Notes: generated from the letters alone by a model not told the origin. Shown: positions 1 through 7,787, counted from the first letter of the stretch. The stretch: DNA of 14,525 nt from Alphaproteobacteria bacterium (GCA_015163825.1 JAAOIL010000159.1:1-14525), one strand, 5' to 3'. Made by a program: numbers and translations.

Positions 1-926
1 AGGTCGGTGGCGAATGTCGTCTCGGACGAAACACTTTTGGTGATAGAGATAGGATTAACAGCGCGGGGGTCGTCGCCATGCGATAGGCGCGATAGGCGCA
101 ACCCCAACTGCCCATAACGTTGGGCTAAATCCGTCATCGCCATTGCTTGCAATTGGCGAATATGTGTAATGCCACCTTCCGCTAATTTCTTTTGCATCGC
201 TTTGCCTATGCCCCATATTGCGCCCACTGGTAAATCCGCTAGAAAAGTTTTCGTTTCCGCCGCACCGATGATAGAAAACCCACGCGGCTTATCCATATCG
301 CTCGCCAGTTTCGCCAGAAATTTATTATGGCTTAACCCTATGGAAACACTGATGCCGCAGTCTTGCTCTACACGATTGGCAAGGGCGGTGAGGCTTTGCA
401 CCGGTAAGGCGTGGTGCAAAGTTTCCGTGCCCGATAAATCCATAAATGCTTCGTCAATTGAGAGCGGCTCCACCAAAGGGGTGAGGGCAGTCATCATCGC
501 GCGCACCGCCCGCCCAACCTCGCGATAGGCATCCATACGAGGCGGCAACACAACCGCTTGCGGACACAACTGCTTCGCCTTAAACATCGGCATCGCTGAA
601 TGCACCCCATATTTGCGCGCCATATAACAACAAGTGGAAACAACCCCCCTTTTATCGCCGCCTATAATAACCGCCTTATCTTGTAAATCTGGATTGTCGC
701 GCTTCTCTACCGCCGCGAAAAACGCATCGCAATCTAAATGCGCTATCACTAGGCTGGTTATCTCTGGGTGGGAAAGCAAACGCGGACTGCGACAAGCAGG
801 ACAACGAAGCGAGGGCGTGGGTGCGGTGGAGGTGGCGGGTGCGGGTGCGGTGAATAAATGCTGGCAATCACGACAAGTCGCGTTCGCATTATTGTTAGCC
901 GTCAAGTCTTGCTTTAATCCAGTCAT
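1..926 (-). CDS. dinB: DNA polymerase IV (Y-family) with N-terminal zinc ribbon, 3' end off the window
   Basis: Error-prone translesion polymerase, 308 codons visible; the C-terminal part, including most of the little-finger domain, lies beyond position 1. Residues 1-60 form an extension before the polymerase fold: C18-R-D-C21 and C42-P-A-C45 make a putative zinc ribbon, separated by an Ala/Pro/Thr-rich loop, then SPRLLSHPE. The palm starts at HLDCDAFFAAVEKR (residue 63 on); D65 and the SIDEAF pair D158/E159 are the expected metal ligands. Further Y-family landmarks are GLSHNKFLAKLASDMDKP, the helix-hairpin-helix around GAIWGIGKAMQKKL, and the SVSSETTF start of the little finger. I chose ATG at 924-926 because GGAG lies 8 nt upstream and it includes the first Cys pair; a TTG at 903-905 is a weaker alternative. 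This start overlaps the HAD gene by 32 bp, so translation is probably coupled. Cys-bearing N-terminal extensions are, to my knowledge, seen in other alphaproteobacterial DinB proteins. Identity is very secure; the exact start less so. Confidence 0.95.
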   Translation of the reverse strand, partial: MTGLKQDLTANNNANATCRDCQHLFTAPAPATSTAPTPSLRCPACRSPRLLSHPEITSLVIAHLDCDAFFAAVEKRDNPDLQDKAVIIGGDKRGVVSTCCYMARKYGVHSAMPMFKAKQLCPQAVVLPPRMDAYREVGRAVRAMMTALTPLVEPLSIDEAFMDLSGTETLHHALPVQSLTALANRVEQDCGISVSIGLSHNKFLAKLASDMDKPRGFSIIGAAETKTFLADLPVGAIWGIGKAMQKKLAEGGITHIRQLQAMAMTDLAQRYGQLGLRLSRLSHGDDPRAVNPISITKSVSSETTFATD

Positions 927-1575
927 AGGCTTCGCTCCACACATCAATGCGGGCAGAAGCATGAGACGCCGCACTAACCCTCGCCGCTAAACGAGTATCC
1001 GCAACAAAATGTATGCGGTGCGTGTCTGGCGAATGCTCCGCCACACTATCTATATTATGCGGAATGTCATCCAAAAAGAATACAGGTTTTTTTATTTGAC
1101 GCGCTATATGTCCAACAGCCACTCCCTTCAAACCCGAACCAACGATTACAGGGTAATCCATACCATGCGATGCCAGATTCTGCACCCGCTCTGCCTTCGC
1201 AAAAAGCGGGAGATTGGTGAAGATAATAATCTGCGCATAAGGCGCAAGCGCCGCCAAAGATTCCGCCGCCCCTTGCGTGGGCGTAAGGTGAAGGGTTTCG
1301 GTCGCAAAAAAATCCTCCACCAGATTCGGCACTTCCACTAGCTCATTCGTCTCGCGAGAGCGAATGTTGCCGCTTATCGCAAACTTCGTTAAATCTATCC
1401 ATAGCCCTTTGCGTTCTAGAAAATGTTCCAGCCGCTCCATAAAGTGCAACAGCACCTCATCGGCATCGCTGATTATCAACGGACGATTTGGGTCTAGCGA
1501 GAGGTCTTGTAATTGGGTGAGTATCTCTTCACTTGGCAAAATAGGTGAAGAAGAGGGGGGAGAAGCAGAAGCCAT
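895..1575 (-). CDS. HAD-superfamily hydrolase, substrate unknown
   Basis: A 226-residue soluble protein with the full set of haloacid dehalogenase motifs: motif I IISDADEV (nucleophile D37, acid D39), motif II IIIFTN (T120), motif III K150 in GSGLKGV, and motif IV FFLDD (D169, D170). The segment between motifs I and II (about residues 45-100) is mostly helical in character and fits a small C1-type cap. Family knowledge predicts a Mg2+-dependent phosphatase; nothing shown here identifies the substrate. The first about 15 residues are Ser/Pro-rich and may be disordered. Its ATG directly follows the rpmG stop (TAA-ATG, no gap) without a strong Shine-Dalgarno, suggesting coupling, and its last 32 bp overlap dinB. 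Co-transcription with rpmG and dinB does not point clearly to a role. Confidence 0.85.
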   Translation of the reverse strand: MASASPPSSSPILPSEEILTQLQDLSLDPNRPLIISDADEVLLHFMERLEHFLERKGLWIDLTKFAISGNIRSRETNELVEVPNLVEDFFATETLHLTPTQGAAESLAALAPYAQIIIFTNLPLFAKAERVQNLASHGMDYPVIVGSGLKGVAVGHIARQIKKPVFFLDDIPHNIDSVAEHSPDTHRIHFVADTRLAARVSAASHASARIDVWSEAYDWIKARLDG

Positions 1576-1743
1576 TTACTTAATTTTATTTTCCTTAAAC
1601 TCAACATGCTTGCGCACAACAGGGTCGTATTTTTTCACGACCATTTTATCGGTCATGGTGCGTGCGTTTTTCTTCGCAACATAGTAAAAGCCCGTGCCTG
1701 CCGTGCTCTCTAATTTAATCTTAACGGTTGTTGGTTTAGCCAT
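1576..1743 (-). CDS. rpmG: 50S ribosomal protein L33
   Basis: A 55-residue basic protein beginning MAKPTTVKIKLEST and containing GTGFYYVAKKNART, KYDPVVRKHVEF and the terminal KENKIK, the bacterial L33 pattern. It has no cysteines, so it is the zinc-free (C-minus) form. The reading frame stays open 11 codons upstream, but the start at 1741-1743 is chosen because AGGAG sits at 1751-1755, 7 nt before the ATG, and because L33 proteins start at this point. First gene of a small unit with the HAD hydrolase and dinB, behind its own promoter. Length matches the family. Confidence 0.95.
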   Translation of the reverse strand: MAKPTTVKIKLESTAGTGFYYVAKKNARTMTDKMVVKKYDPVVRKHVEFKENKIK

Positions 1744-1764
1744 AATATCGCTCCTATCGGGCGG

Positions 1765-1793
1765 AACATAAGGCAAGCATCGCCTTTAGTCAA
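1765..1793 (-). promoter_or_regulatory. Candidate sigma70-type promoter of rpmG–HAD–dinB
   Basis: On the minus strand TTGACT (1788-1793, 5 of 6 consensus bases) is followed by a 17-bp spacer and TATGTT (1765-1770, 4 of 6). The predicted transcript start near 1758 leaves a leader of about 15 nt that still holds the AGGAG of rpmG. The −35 overlaps the stop codon of the upstream Nudix gene. The spacer and flanking base contain the inverted pair AAGGC/GCCTT separated by 7 nt, possibly incidental. Confidence 0.6.
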
Positions 1794-2505
1794 GTAGGGT
1801 AATATGCGGTTTATTATGATGAAATCGCACAAAAGGCGCCGGCGCTTGCAATTGCTTGGGGCGGCTTAGGCGCAAACGTTTCTCTACAATATCCAGCATT
1901 TGCCTTGTGATAGCGGGGATATCAAGGTCGCGCGCCTGCTGGAGGGTGAGCCAATGCAGATGCAATAACTCCCCCGAAGCATTTTGCGTATCTTCAGGGT
2001 CGGTGAATATCGTGTCGTCATGCAGCATGAAAAATCGCGTATCATAACGGCGCGTCCGATAGGTGGGGGTGATGGCACGACCAATAAAATCAATCTTATC
2101 AAGCGGGGGTGTGGCGCCACTCGCGAAATAGTCGCGCCACCCATGATGGCGGGTGCGCGGCGGTGCTTTCGCTTTGTGCCCGATAATCAAACCTGTTTCC
2201 TCATAAGTTTCACGAATGGCAGCGAGGGCAAGCCCTCGTAATTTGGCATCGCTGACATCCTTGCGGGTGTCTTGGCGCAAACGCCGCATAACAGGGTCGG
2301 GTAAATCATGTGGCACTTTTAGGCGGCTATCAATTAAATCTAGGCGACCACCAGGGAACACAAACTTATTCGGCATAAACTTATGCTTGGCAGAACGTTT
2401 GCCCATTAAAATATGCGGCGCATCTTTTGTTTTGCGAACAATAATCAGCGTTGATGCCTCACGAGGACGCACAGCACCCACCCCCTTCTCCCGATATTCC
2501 GTCAT
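1786..2505 (-). CDS. Nudix hydrolase with an interrupted Nudix box
   Basis: A 239-residue protein of the Nudix superfamily, which cleaves nucleoside diphosphates linked to another group (X). It has FPGGRLD (residues 50-56) and the catalytic helix RETYEETGLI (residues 98-107; E102 and E103 are the metal-binding glutamates). In the canonical box the GG and the RE are about 14 residues apart; here they are about 45 apart, with a charged insertion (residues 57-90) between them. Long insertions at this place are known in NUDT19-like enzymes that act on acyl-CoA derivatives, so CoA pyrophosphatase activity is a reasonable guess, not shown. The start overlaps the DUF983 stop by 4 bp (ATGA). Last gene of the topA unit; the −35 of the rpmG promoter overlaps its stop codon. 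Confidence 0.88.
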   Translation of the reverse strand: MTEYREKGVGAVRPREASTLIIVRKTKDAPHILMGKRSAKHKFMPNKFVFPGGRLDLIDSRLKVPHDLPDPVMRRLRQDTRKDVSDAKLRGLALAAIRETYEETGLIIGHKAKAPPRTRHHGWRDYFASGATPPLDKIDFIGRAITPTYRTRRYDTRFFMLHDDTIFTDPEDTQNASGELLHLHWLTLQQARDLDIPAITRQMLDIVEKRLRLSRPKQLQAPAPFVRFHHNKPHITLLD

Positions 2506-2909
2506 ATATCGGTTTCGCTTTTATGAGCGTCGGTGGGGGAGGCGGCGAAGCCGTGCATCCGCAATGCCCATTGCATAGCGATAACCGCACCCTTAACAAT
2601 AGGCAGAATGATGAGGCTCAACACAATCGTCAGCACACTAAAAAATATCACATGAATGTAAATAGGCGGCACATAAGCATGTTCTATAACCACCGCCAAT
2701 GGCACTATAATATGTCCGACAATGAACATGGTGAAATAAGGCGGCGCGTCATCGGCTTTGTGCCCTGCGAGGTGGAGGTCGCAATGCGAACAATGCTCGT
2801 ATGCTTTTAGATAAGCAGAAAACAAACGACCCTCATTACATTGTGGGCAATATCCCCATGCGCCGCGCCATAAAGCGGTGCTGATTTTTCTTTTGGGGAG
2901 GTCTTCCAT
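2502..2909 (-). CDS. DUF983 family small membrane protein
   Basis: A 135-residue protein. The N-terminal cytosolic part has two Cys pairs, C21-P-Q-C24 and C40-S-H-C43, flanking NEGRLFSAYLK; this matches the start of DUF983 proteins and suggests bound zinc. Two hydrophobic segments follow (about residues 58-79 and 84-106), separated by HAYVPPIYIH, then a short polar C-terminus. The family occurs widely in alphaproteobacteria and has no settled function that I know of. Its ATG follows the rnr stop with no gap (TAA-ATG), and its stop overlaps the Nudix start by 4 bp, so it is embedded in the topA–rnr unit. Confidence 0.85.
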   Translation of the reverse strand: MEDLPKRKISTALWRGAWGYCPQCNEGRLFSAYLKAYEHCSHCDLHLAGHKADDAPPYFTMFIVGHIIVPLAVVIEHAYVPPIYIHVIFFSVLTIVLSLIILPIVKGAVIAMQWALRMHGFAASPTDAHKSETDI

Positions 2910-5123
2910 TTATTTCCCTTTTCTTTTACGCGAATGTTTTGGCTTTGACTTTGATTTTGATTTTTGCTTAACGCCCGAATTCTTTGGCGCGAATAATAGT
3001 CCTCCCTTTATAGGGGTGGCTTCTAGCAATGTCACATAGATTTTATCGCCCAGCCTGTATCGTTTGCGGGTGCGTTTGCCTGTAAGGGTTAGCCCGTCTT
3101 TATCGGGGAAGAAGCGGTCGTCCCCCAGCATAGACATAGGGATTATGCCGTCTGCGCCTGTTTGTTCTATGCGAACGAATATACCGCCGCGTGAAATACC
3201 AGATATGCGGGCTTCGTAATCTTTGCCGACACCCTTCGCCATAAAAGCCGAGAGGTAGCGATCATTGGCAGAACGTTCTGCGGAAACAGCACGGCGTTCA
3301 GTGCTAGAAATATGGGCTGCTGTTTCAACAAGTGTGTTTGTGTCTTCTTGTGTGTCGCCTCTCTCGTTCGTCCCCAAACCAAGCGAAGCAATGAGGGCAC
3401 GATGCACCAGCACATCACTATAGCGCCGAATGGGGGAGGTGAAATGTGTATAACTACCCAGATTAAGCCCGAAGTGCCCGATATTTTCTGGTGTGTAAAT
3501 GGCTTGCATTTGCGAACGCAAAATAGAGTCACTAACGCTATGGTTATGGGCGGTGTTTCGTGATTGGCGCAAGATATTATTGAATAAAGACGGGCGCAAG
3601 ACCTGCCCTTTATCAAGGCGCAAACTAAAGCCACGCAAAAATGAAACGAGTGTATCCACTTTTTCTTGCGAGGGCGCATCATGCACACGATAGATGAAGG
3701 GGATATTATGCTTCTGCAATGTTTTGGCGGCGCAAACATTGGCAGAGACCATCATTTCTTCTATCAAGCGATGTGCTTCTAGGCGGGGGGGAATGTCAAT
3801 GTCTTTTATTGTGCCGTCTTCGTTTAAGATAATGCGGTGTTCGGGCAAATCCAAATCAAGGGGTCCACGTTTTTCACGGGCTTGTGCCATTGCCTGATAG
3901 GCTTGCCATAGGGGGGTCAATACCGCGTCCATGTGTTTGCTTTCGCCATTGAAAGTGGCTTGCGCTTGGCTATAGGTTAGCGATGCTTGCGAGCAAATAA
4001 AGCCACGCATAAATTGGTGCGACACAACTTTACCCGCTTTGTTAATATCCATTTTGACCGCCAGACTTGGACGCGGCACACCCTCTTTTAAGGAACACAA
4101 ATCGGTGGATAATCGTTCAGGCAACATCGGCACAACACGGTCGGGTAAATAAACTGAATTGCCACGGATACGGGCTTGCTTGTCTAATGTGCTGGCGGGG
4201 GTGACATAGGCGGCGACATCGGCAATCGCCACCCAAATGCTGAAGCCATCATCGGTGGTTTCGGCATAGACGGCATCATCATGGTCGCGGGCATCGGCGG
4301 GGTCTATGGTGACGAAAGGCAAGTCCAGCAATGGCTCATTACTGCTAGGAGTAAGGGCGGTGATGGCTTCCACCTCTGCCAATAATTCGGCGGGGAAGTG
4401 GTCGGGAATATCATTTTCGGCAATTGCCAGCAGTGAAAAGGCGTGTGGGTCTGCGGCACTGCCGATGTTTTGTGTAATGCGGGCTTTGTGGGAATCGTAT
4501 TTATTCTTGCCGCTAATCTTTGTGCCAATAACAAGGTCGCCTTCTTTGTAAGTGATGTTAATTTTAACGTCAGAGCTGGGGGCGATGATATAATCATGGC
4601 GGTCACGTCTATTAGCGGGGGACAAGAACAACACATTATCTTTCTCTTGCACGACACCAATAATCGGGGTGTCATCATTGTTGGTTAGTTTGCGAATAAT
4701 GTTGGCACTATAGATATTGTCGCCTTGTTGTGTTAGCCGTGCCAAAATCATATCACCCATAGAAACAAGATTATGACGGCGGTTAATACGCCCTGCTTTT
4801 TGCCCGCCTTTTTCGTCAATCGTAATAAGGGGTGGGGGTGTCATTTCTTTATTATGCGGCAAGGCAAGGAAGGCGCCATCATCGTCTCGCCCTGTAATGT
4901 TTAAGACCGCCACAGACGGCAAATCGCCGCCTTTGCGCAAGTCTTTTTGTCTGCCTTCGCCTTCTAGCAAGCCTTCGGCAGTCATTTCGCGCAATAAATT
5001 CTTTAGGGGGATTCTGTCGCTGCCTTTTATGTCAAAGGCGCGCGCGATTTCTCGTTTGCCTATTTTACCCGATTGTTCGGAAACAAATTTTAAGATATCA
5101 TCACGGCTTGGTATATGCGCCAT
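2910..5123 (-). CDS. rnr: Ribonuclease R (3'-5' exoribonuclease)
   Basis: A 737-residue RNB-family exonuclease that degrades structured RNA from the 3' end. Domains in order: N-terminal winged helix (about 1-65), two cold-shock/OB domains (about 70-230), RNB catalytic domain (about 262-590), S1 domain (about 632-712) and a Lys/Ser-rich basic tail (713-737). The catalytic acidic cluster is TIDPADARDHDDA, giving D274, D280, D282 and D283, aligned with the E. coli D272/D278/D280/D281 set. The RNB end has HFTSPIRRYSDVLVHR (560-575). The winged helix and basic tail separate it from RNase II. The ATG lies 1 nt after the topA stop without a clear Shine-Dalgarno, so it is probably translated by coupling. 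Length is slightly shorter than E. coli RNase R, mainly at the tail. Confidence 0.97.
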   Translation of the reverse strand: MAHIPSRDDILKFVSEQSGKIGKREIARAFDIKGSDRIPLKNLLREMTAEGLLEGEGRQKDLRKGGDLPSVAVLNITGRDDDGAFLALPHNKEMTPPPLITIDEKGGQKAGRINRRHNLVSMGDMILARLTQQGDNIYSANIIRKLTNNDDTPIIGVVQEKDNVLFLSPANRRDRHDYIIAPSSDVKINITYKEGDLVIGTKISGKNKYDSHKARITQNIGSAADPHAFSLLAIAENDIPDHFPAELLAEVEAITALTPSSNEPLLDLPFVTIDPADARDHDDAVYAETTDDGFSIWVAIADVAAYVTPASTLDKQARIRGNSVYLPDRVVPMLPERLSTDLCSLKEGVPRPSLAVKMDINKAGKVVSHQFMRGFICSQASLTYSQAQATFNGESKHMDAVLTPLWQAYQAMAQAREKRGPLDLDLPEHRIILNEDGTIKDIDIPPRLEAHRLIEEMMVSANVCAAKTLQKHNIPFIYRVHDAPSQEKVDTLVSFLRGFSLRLDKGQVLRPSLFNNILRQSRNTAHNHSVSDSILRSQMQAIYTPENIGHFGLNLGSYTHFTSPIRRYSDVLVHRALIASLGLGTNERGDTQEDTNTLVETAAHISSTERRAVSAERSANDRYLSAFMAKGVGKDYEARISGISRGGIFVRIEQTGADGIIPMSMLGDDRFFPDKDGLTLTGKRTRKRYRLGDKIYVTLLEATPIKGGLLFAPKNSGVKQKSKSKSKPKHSRKRKGK

Positions 5124-5124
5124 A

Positions 5125-7698
5125 TTATTTCTTGGGCGCCGTTTTCTTTTTAGCGGCGGGCTTCTTTTTAGCGGCGGGCTTCTTTTTTGCCGCAGGCTTT
5201 TTCTTGGGCGCAGGTTTTTTCTTTGTGCCTTTGGCTTTTCGTGCCGCGATAAGTTCCATCGCGCGGGTTATTGTCATATCTTCGGGGTTTTCGTCTTTGG
5301 GAACGGACGCATTGATTTTATCGTGTTTGACATAAGGTCCAAAGCGTCCGTTTAAGATACGGATAGGTTTTTTATCATCGGGGTGTTCGCCCAGTTCTTT
5401 GATGACGCTTTGCGATGTCGCATTGCGCCCCCGCTTTGGTTTATTGGCAAGCACGGTGACGGCACGATTGACGCCAATCTCAAACACTTCATCCACTTCT
5501 TCTAGGCTGGCAGTGCTTTTGCCACTGCTCAGATAAGGTCCATAGCGACCAATAGTGGCGGTAATGTCTTCGCCTGTTTCGGGGTGAACACCCACGACAC
5601 GCGGCAAGGCTAATAATTGCAAACCATAATCTAGGGTCATCTCGGCGGGGGTTTTGCCTTTTGGTATGCTGGCACGAGGGGGTGTGTCTTCGCCTTTGAC
5701 CGCCTCGCCTAATTGTATGTAAGCCCCGAAGCGCCCTTGTTTGATATGCACATCTTTATCTGTTGCGGGGTCTTTGCCTAGAATGCGTTCTATGTCGTTA
5801 TCGGTGTCGCCATCGCCAGCAAAGGGGCGGGTGAAAGCGCAATCGGGATAGAGGGTGCAACCAACAAAAGCCCCATAGCGACCGGTTTTTAGGCTCAACT
5901 GACCCTCATCGCATTGCGGACACTTGCGCGGATCACTGCCATCGCCAGCATCTTTGAATATATGCTTCCCCATGACATCGTTCATGCGGTCTAATATCTG
6001 GGTGTTGCGGATTTCTAGTGTGGTCTCTACGTTTTTGTGGAATTTATCCCAGAATTTCGCCAGCACTTCTTTATAGCCCAAAGTGCCTTCGGCGACTTTA
6101 TCTAGGTCGCTTTCTAGGTTTGCCGTGAAGTCGTATTCTACATAGCGGCTGAAAAAACTTTCTAAAAAGGCGACCACTAAACGCCCCTTATCTTCGGGGA
6201 CGAAACGTTTGCCATCCATGCGGACATAATCGCGCGCCCGCAATACTGATAATATCCCCGCATAGGTGGAGGGGCGACCAATGCCTAACTCTTCCATTTT
6301 TTTCACGAGGCTGGCTTCGTTATAGCGCGGTGGTGGTGCGGTAAAATGTTGTTCGGGCGAGACTTTTTCCACCTGTAAGATTTCCCCTTCGCCGAGTTGG
6401 GGTAGGGTGATTTCTTTATCGTCATCGGATTTTTTGTCGTCTTCGCCTTCTTTATAGAGTTTCAAGAAGCCTGCGAAAGTAATGACCGTGCCGCTCGCCC
6501 GAAATCCTGTTTGCCCATCATCTGAAGAAATAATGATGGTGGTGCGTTGCACTTGGGCATTTTTCATTTGCGAAGCGATGGTGCGTTTCCATATCAGTTC
6601 ATAAAGTTTTGCCCCGTCTTCACTGAGCGAGCGCCCGATATGTTGGGGTGTCGTGTGTGGGTCTGTGGGACGCACCGCTTCGTGTGCTTCTTGGGCATTT
6701 AGCGATTTCTTTTTATATTGGCGTGGTGTGGCGGGTAGATAGTCATCGCCGAAATCATTAGCTATCGCATCACGAATGGAATCTATCGCTTCGGGTATGA
6801 TGTCTAGCCCATCGGTACGCATATAGGTTATGTGCCCGTCTTCATAAAGTCTTTGCGCGACACTCATTGTGCGATTGGCAGTGAAGTTTAACTTACGAGA
6901 GGCTTCTTGTTGCAAAGTAGAAGTCGTGAAAGGGGGGGCTGGCTGCCTTTGTTCGGGCTTGCTCTCTACTTTTTCAACATGGAAAGAACTTTGATTGATA
7001 ACCGCTTCGGCTTCTTTGGCGAGGGCTTCATTGTTTAATGTGAAGCGGTCTGCTTTGTCGCCCTTCCATTTTGCGAACCGTGCCGTGAATTGCGATTTAT
7101 TATCGGCATTGAATTGCGTATCCACCGACCAATATTCTTGCGGGATAAATTGTTCTATTTCTATTTCGCGCTGGCAGATTAACCGCAAGGCGACAGATTG
7201 CACACGCCCCGCCGAACGAGCCCCCGGCAGTTTGCGCCACAAAACAGGCGATAGGTTAAAGCCAACAAGATAATCTAAGGCGCGGCGTGCCAAATACGCA
7301 TCAACTAATTTACCATCTATTTGGCGGGGATTATCCATCGCCTCCAATATAGATTTTTTGGTGATAGCATTGAAAACAACACGGCACACATCTTTACCCG
7401 CCAGCAATTTACTATTTTGTAAAACTTCTAGCACATGCCAACTTATGGCTTCGCCTTCTCTGTCGGGGTCTGTGGCAAGCACCAGCCTATCGGCTTTCTT
7501 CATGGCTTGTTTGATTTCGCGCATATCGCGGCGTTCTTCCCACTCCATTTGGAAGTCCTGCTCTGTATCCACAGAACCATCACGTTCTGGTAGATCACGC
7601 ACATGACCAAATGAGGCAAGCACAATCGCATTATCTACGCCCAGATAATTATTTATTGTCTTCGCTTTCGCGGGTGATTCAACTATGACGACATCCAT
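5125..7698 (-). CDS. topA: DNA topoisomerase I (type IA)
   Basis: An 857-residue enzyme that relaxes negative supercoils. The Toprim domain starts at VVIVESPAKAKTI (E7) and includes ATDPDREGEAISWH (D77, D79, E81). The catalytic tyrosine is Y292 in HITYMRTDG. The GIGRPSTYAGI motif of the core lies at 472-482. One four-cysteine zinc ribbon follows (C593, C596, C614, C620), then three C-terminal repeat modules with the signature GRFGAY/GRYGPY/GRFGPY (near 655, 717 and 785). The tail, 821-857, consists of Lys-Pro-Ala repeats (KKKPA units), like the basic tails of several bacterial topoisomerases, probably a nonspecific DNA contact. The start is supported by AGGA 9 nt upstream and by the conserved N-terminus. 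First gene of the topA–rnr–DUF983–Nudix unit. Confidence 0.98.
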   Translation of the reverse strand: MDVVIVESPAKAKTINNYLGVDNAIVLASFGHVRDLPERDGSVDTEQDFQMEWEERRDMREIKQAMKKADRLVLATDPDREGEAISWHVLEVLQNSKLLAGKDVCRVVFNAITKKSILEAMDNPRQIDGKLVDAYLARRALDYLVGFNLSPVLWRKLPGARSAGRVQSVALRLICQREIEIEQFIPQEYWSVDTQFNADNKSQFTARFAKWKGDKADRFTLNNEALAKEAEAVINQSSFHVEKVESKPEQRQPAPPFTTSTLQQEASRKLNFTANRTMSVAQRLYEDGHITYMRTDGLDIIPEAIDSIRDAIANDFGDDYLPATPRQYKKKSLNAQEAHEAVRPTDPHTTPQHIGRSLSEDGAKLYELIWKRTIASQMKNAQVQRTTIIISSDDGQTGFRASGTVITFAGFLKLYKEGEDDKKSDDDKEITLPQLGEGEILQVEKVSPEQHFTAPPPRYNEASLVKKMEELGIGRPSTYAGILSVLRARDYVRMDGKRFVPEDKGRLVVAFLESFFSRYVEYDFTANLESDLDKVAEGTLGYKEVLAKFWDKFHKNVETTLEIRNTQILDRMNDVMGKHIFKDAGDGSDPRKCPQCDEGQLSLKTGRYGAFVGCTLYPDCAFTRPFAGDGDTDNDIERILGKDPATDKDVHIKQGRFGAYIQLGEAVKGEDTPPRASIPKGKTPAEMTLDYGLQLLALPRVVGVHPETGEDITATIGRYGPYLSSGKSTASLEEVDEVFEIGVNRAVTVLANKPKRGRNATSQSVIKELGEHPDDKKPIRILNGRFGPYVKHDKINASVPKDENPEDMTITRAMELIAARKAKGTKKKPAPKKKPAAKKKPAAKKKPAAKKKTAPKK
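5132..5221 (-). repeat. 18-bp coding tandem repeats in the topA tail
   Basis: About five 18-bp units encode the Lys/Pro/Ala tail of TopA. Two central units (5150-5167 and 5168-5185) are identical; the outer ones are diverged. Each unit encodes six residues of the KKKPAA type, so gain or loss of a unit keeps the frame. Length differences between related strains would be expected by slippage. Confidence 0.8.
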
Positions 7699-7752
7699 TG
7701 CCTATTTCCTGCCTATTCCTTTGCTTATTCATTTTTCGTATTTTGCGGGCTA

Positions 7753-7781
7753 GATATGCCCAAGAGGGGGGCTTGTGTCAA
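7753..7781 (-). promoter_or_regulatory. Candidate promoter of topA–rnr–DUF983–Nudix
   Basis: On the minus strand a perfect TTGACA (7776-7781) is followed by a 17-bp spacer and CATATC (7753-7758, 3 of 6 matches). The predicted transcript start is near 7746, giving a leader of about 48 nt with AGGA at 7707-7710. The −35 sits at the tip of a strong GC-rich inverted repeat. The −10 is weak, which is common for alphaproteobacterial promoters. Confidence 0.5.
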
Positions 7782-7787
7782 ACCCCC
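7767..7787 (-). other. GC-rich hairpin between dprA and topA
   Basis: Read on the minus strand, 7779-7787 can pair with 7767-7775: five G-C pairs, one U-G wobble and three more pairs, closing a 3-nt loop ACA. It lies 56 nt past the dprA stop. No T-run follows on the minus strand, so it is not a standard intrinsic terminator; it may still slow or end dprA transcription, or act on the topA promoter that it overlaps. Confidence 0.45.

Noticed and set aside
676..867. A 63-residue open frame on the minus strand starting MPAFIHRTRTRH
   Set aside because: It lies in another frame of the dinB 5' region, resembles no family, and the dinB frame there shows clear Y-family motifs.
1744..1776. A longer rpmG start adding 11 residues
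   Set aside because: The extension would cover the rpmG Shine-Dalgarno and the −10 element; L33 normally starts at MAK.
3167..3739. A 190-residue open frame inside rnr on the same strand, and similar long frames opposite gatB, gatA and pyrB
   Set aside because: All lie inside strongly supported genes, have no recognisable domains, and show the irregular composition of frame shadows.
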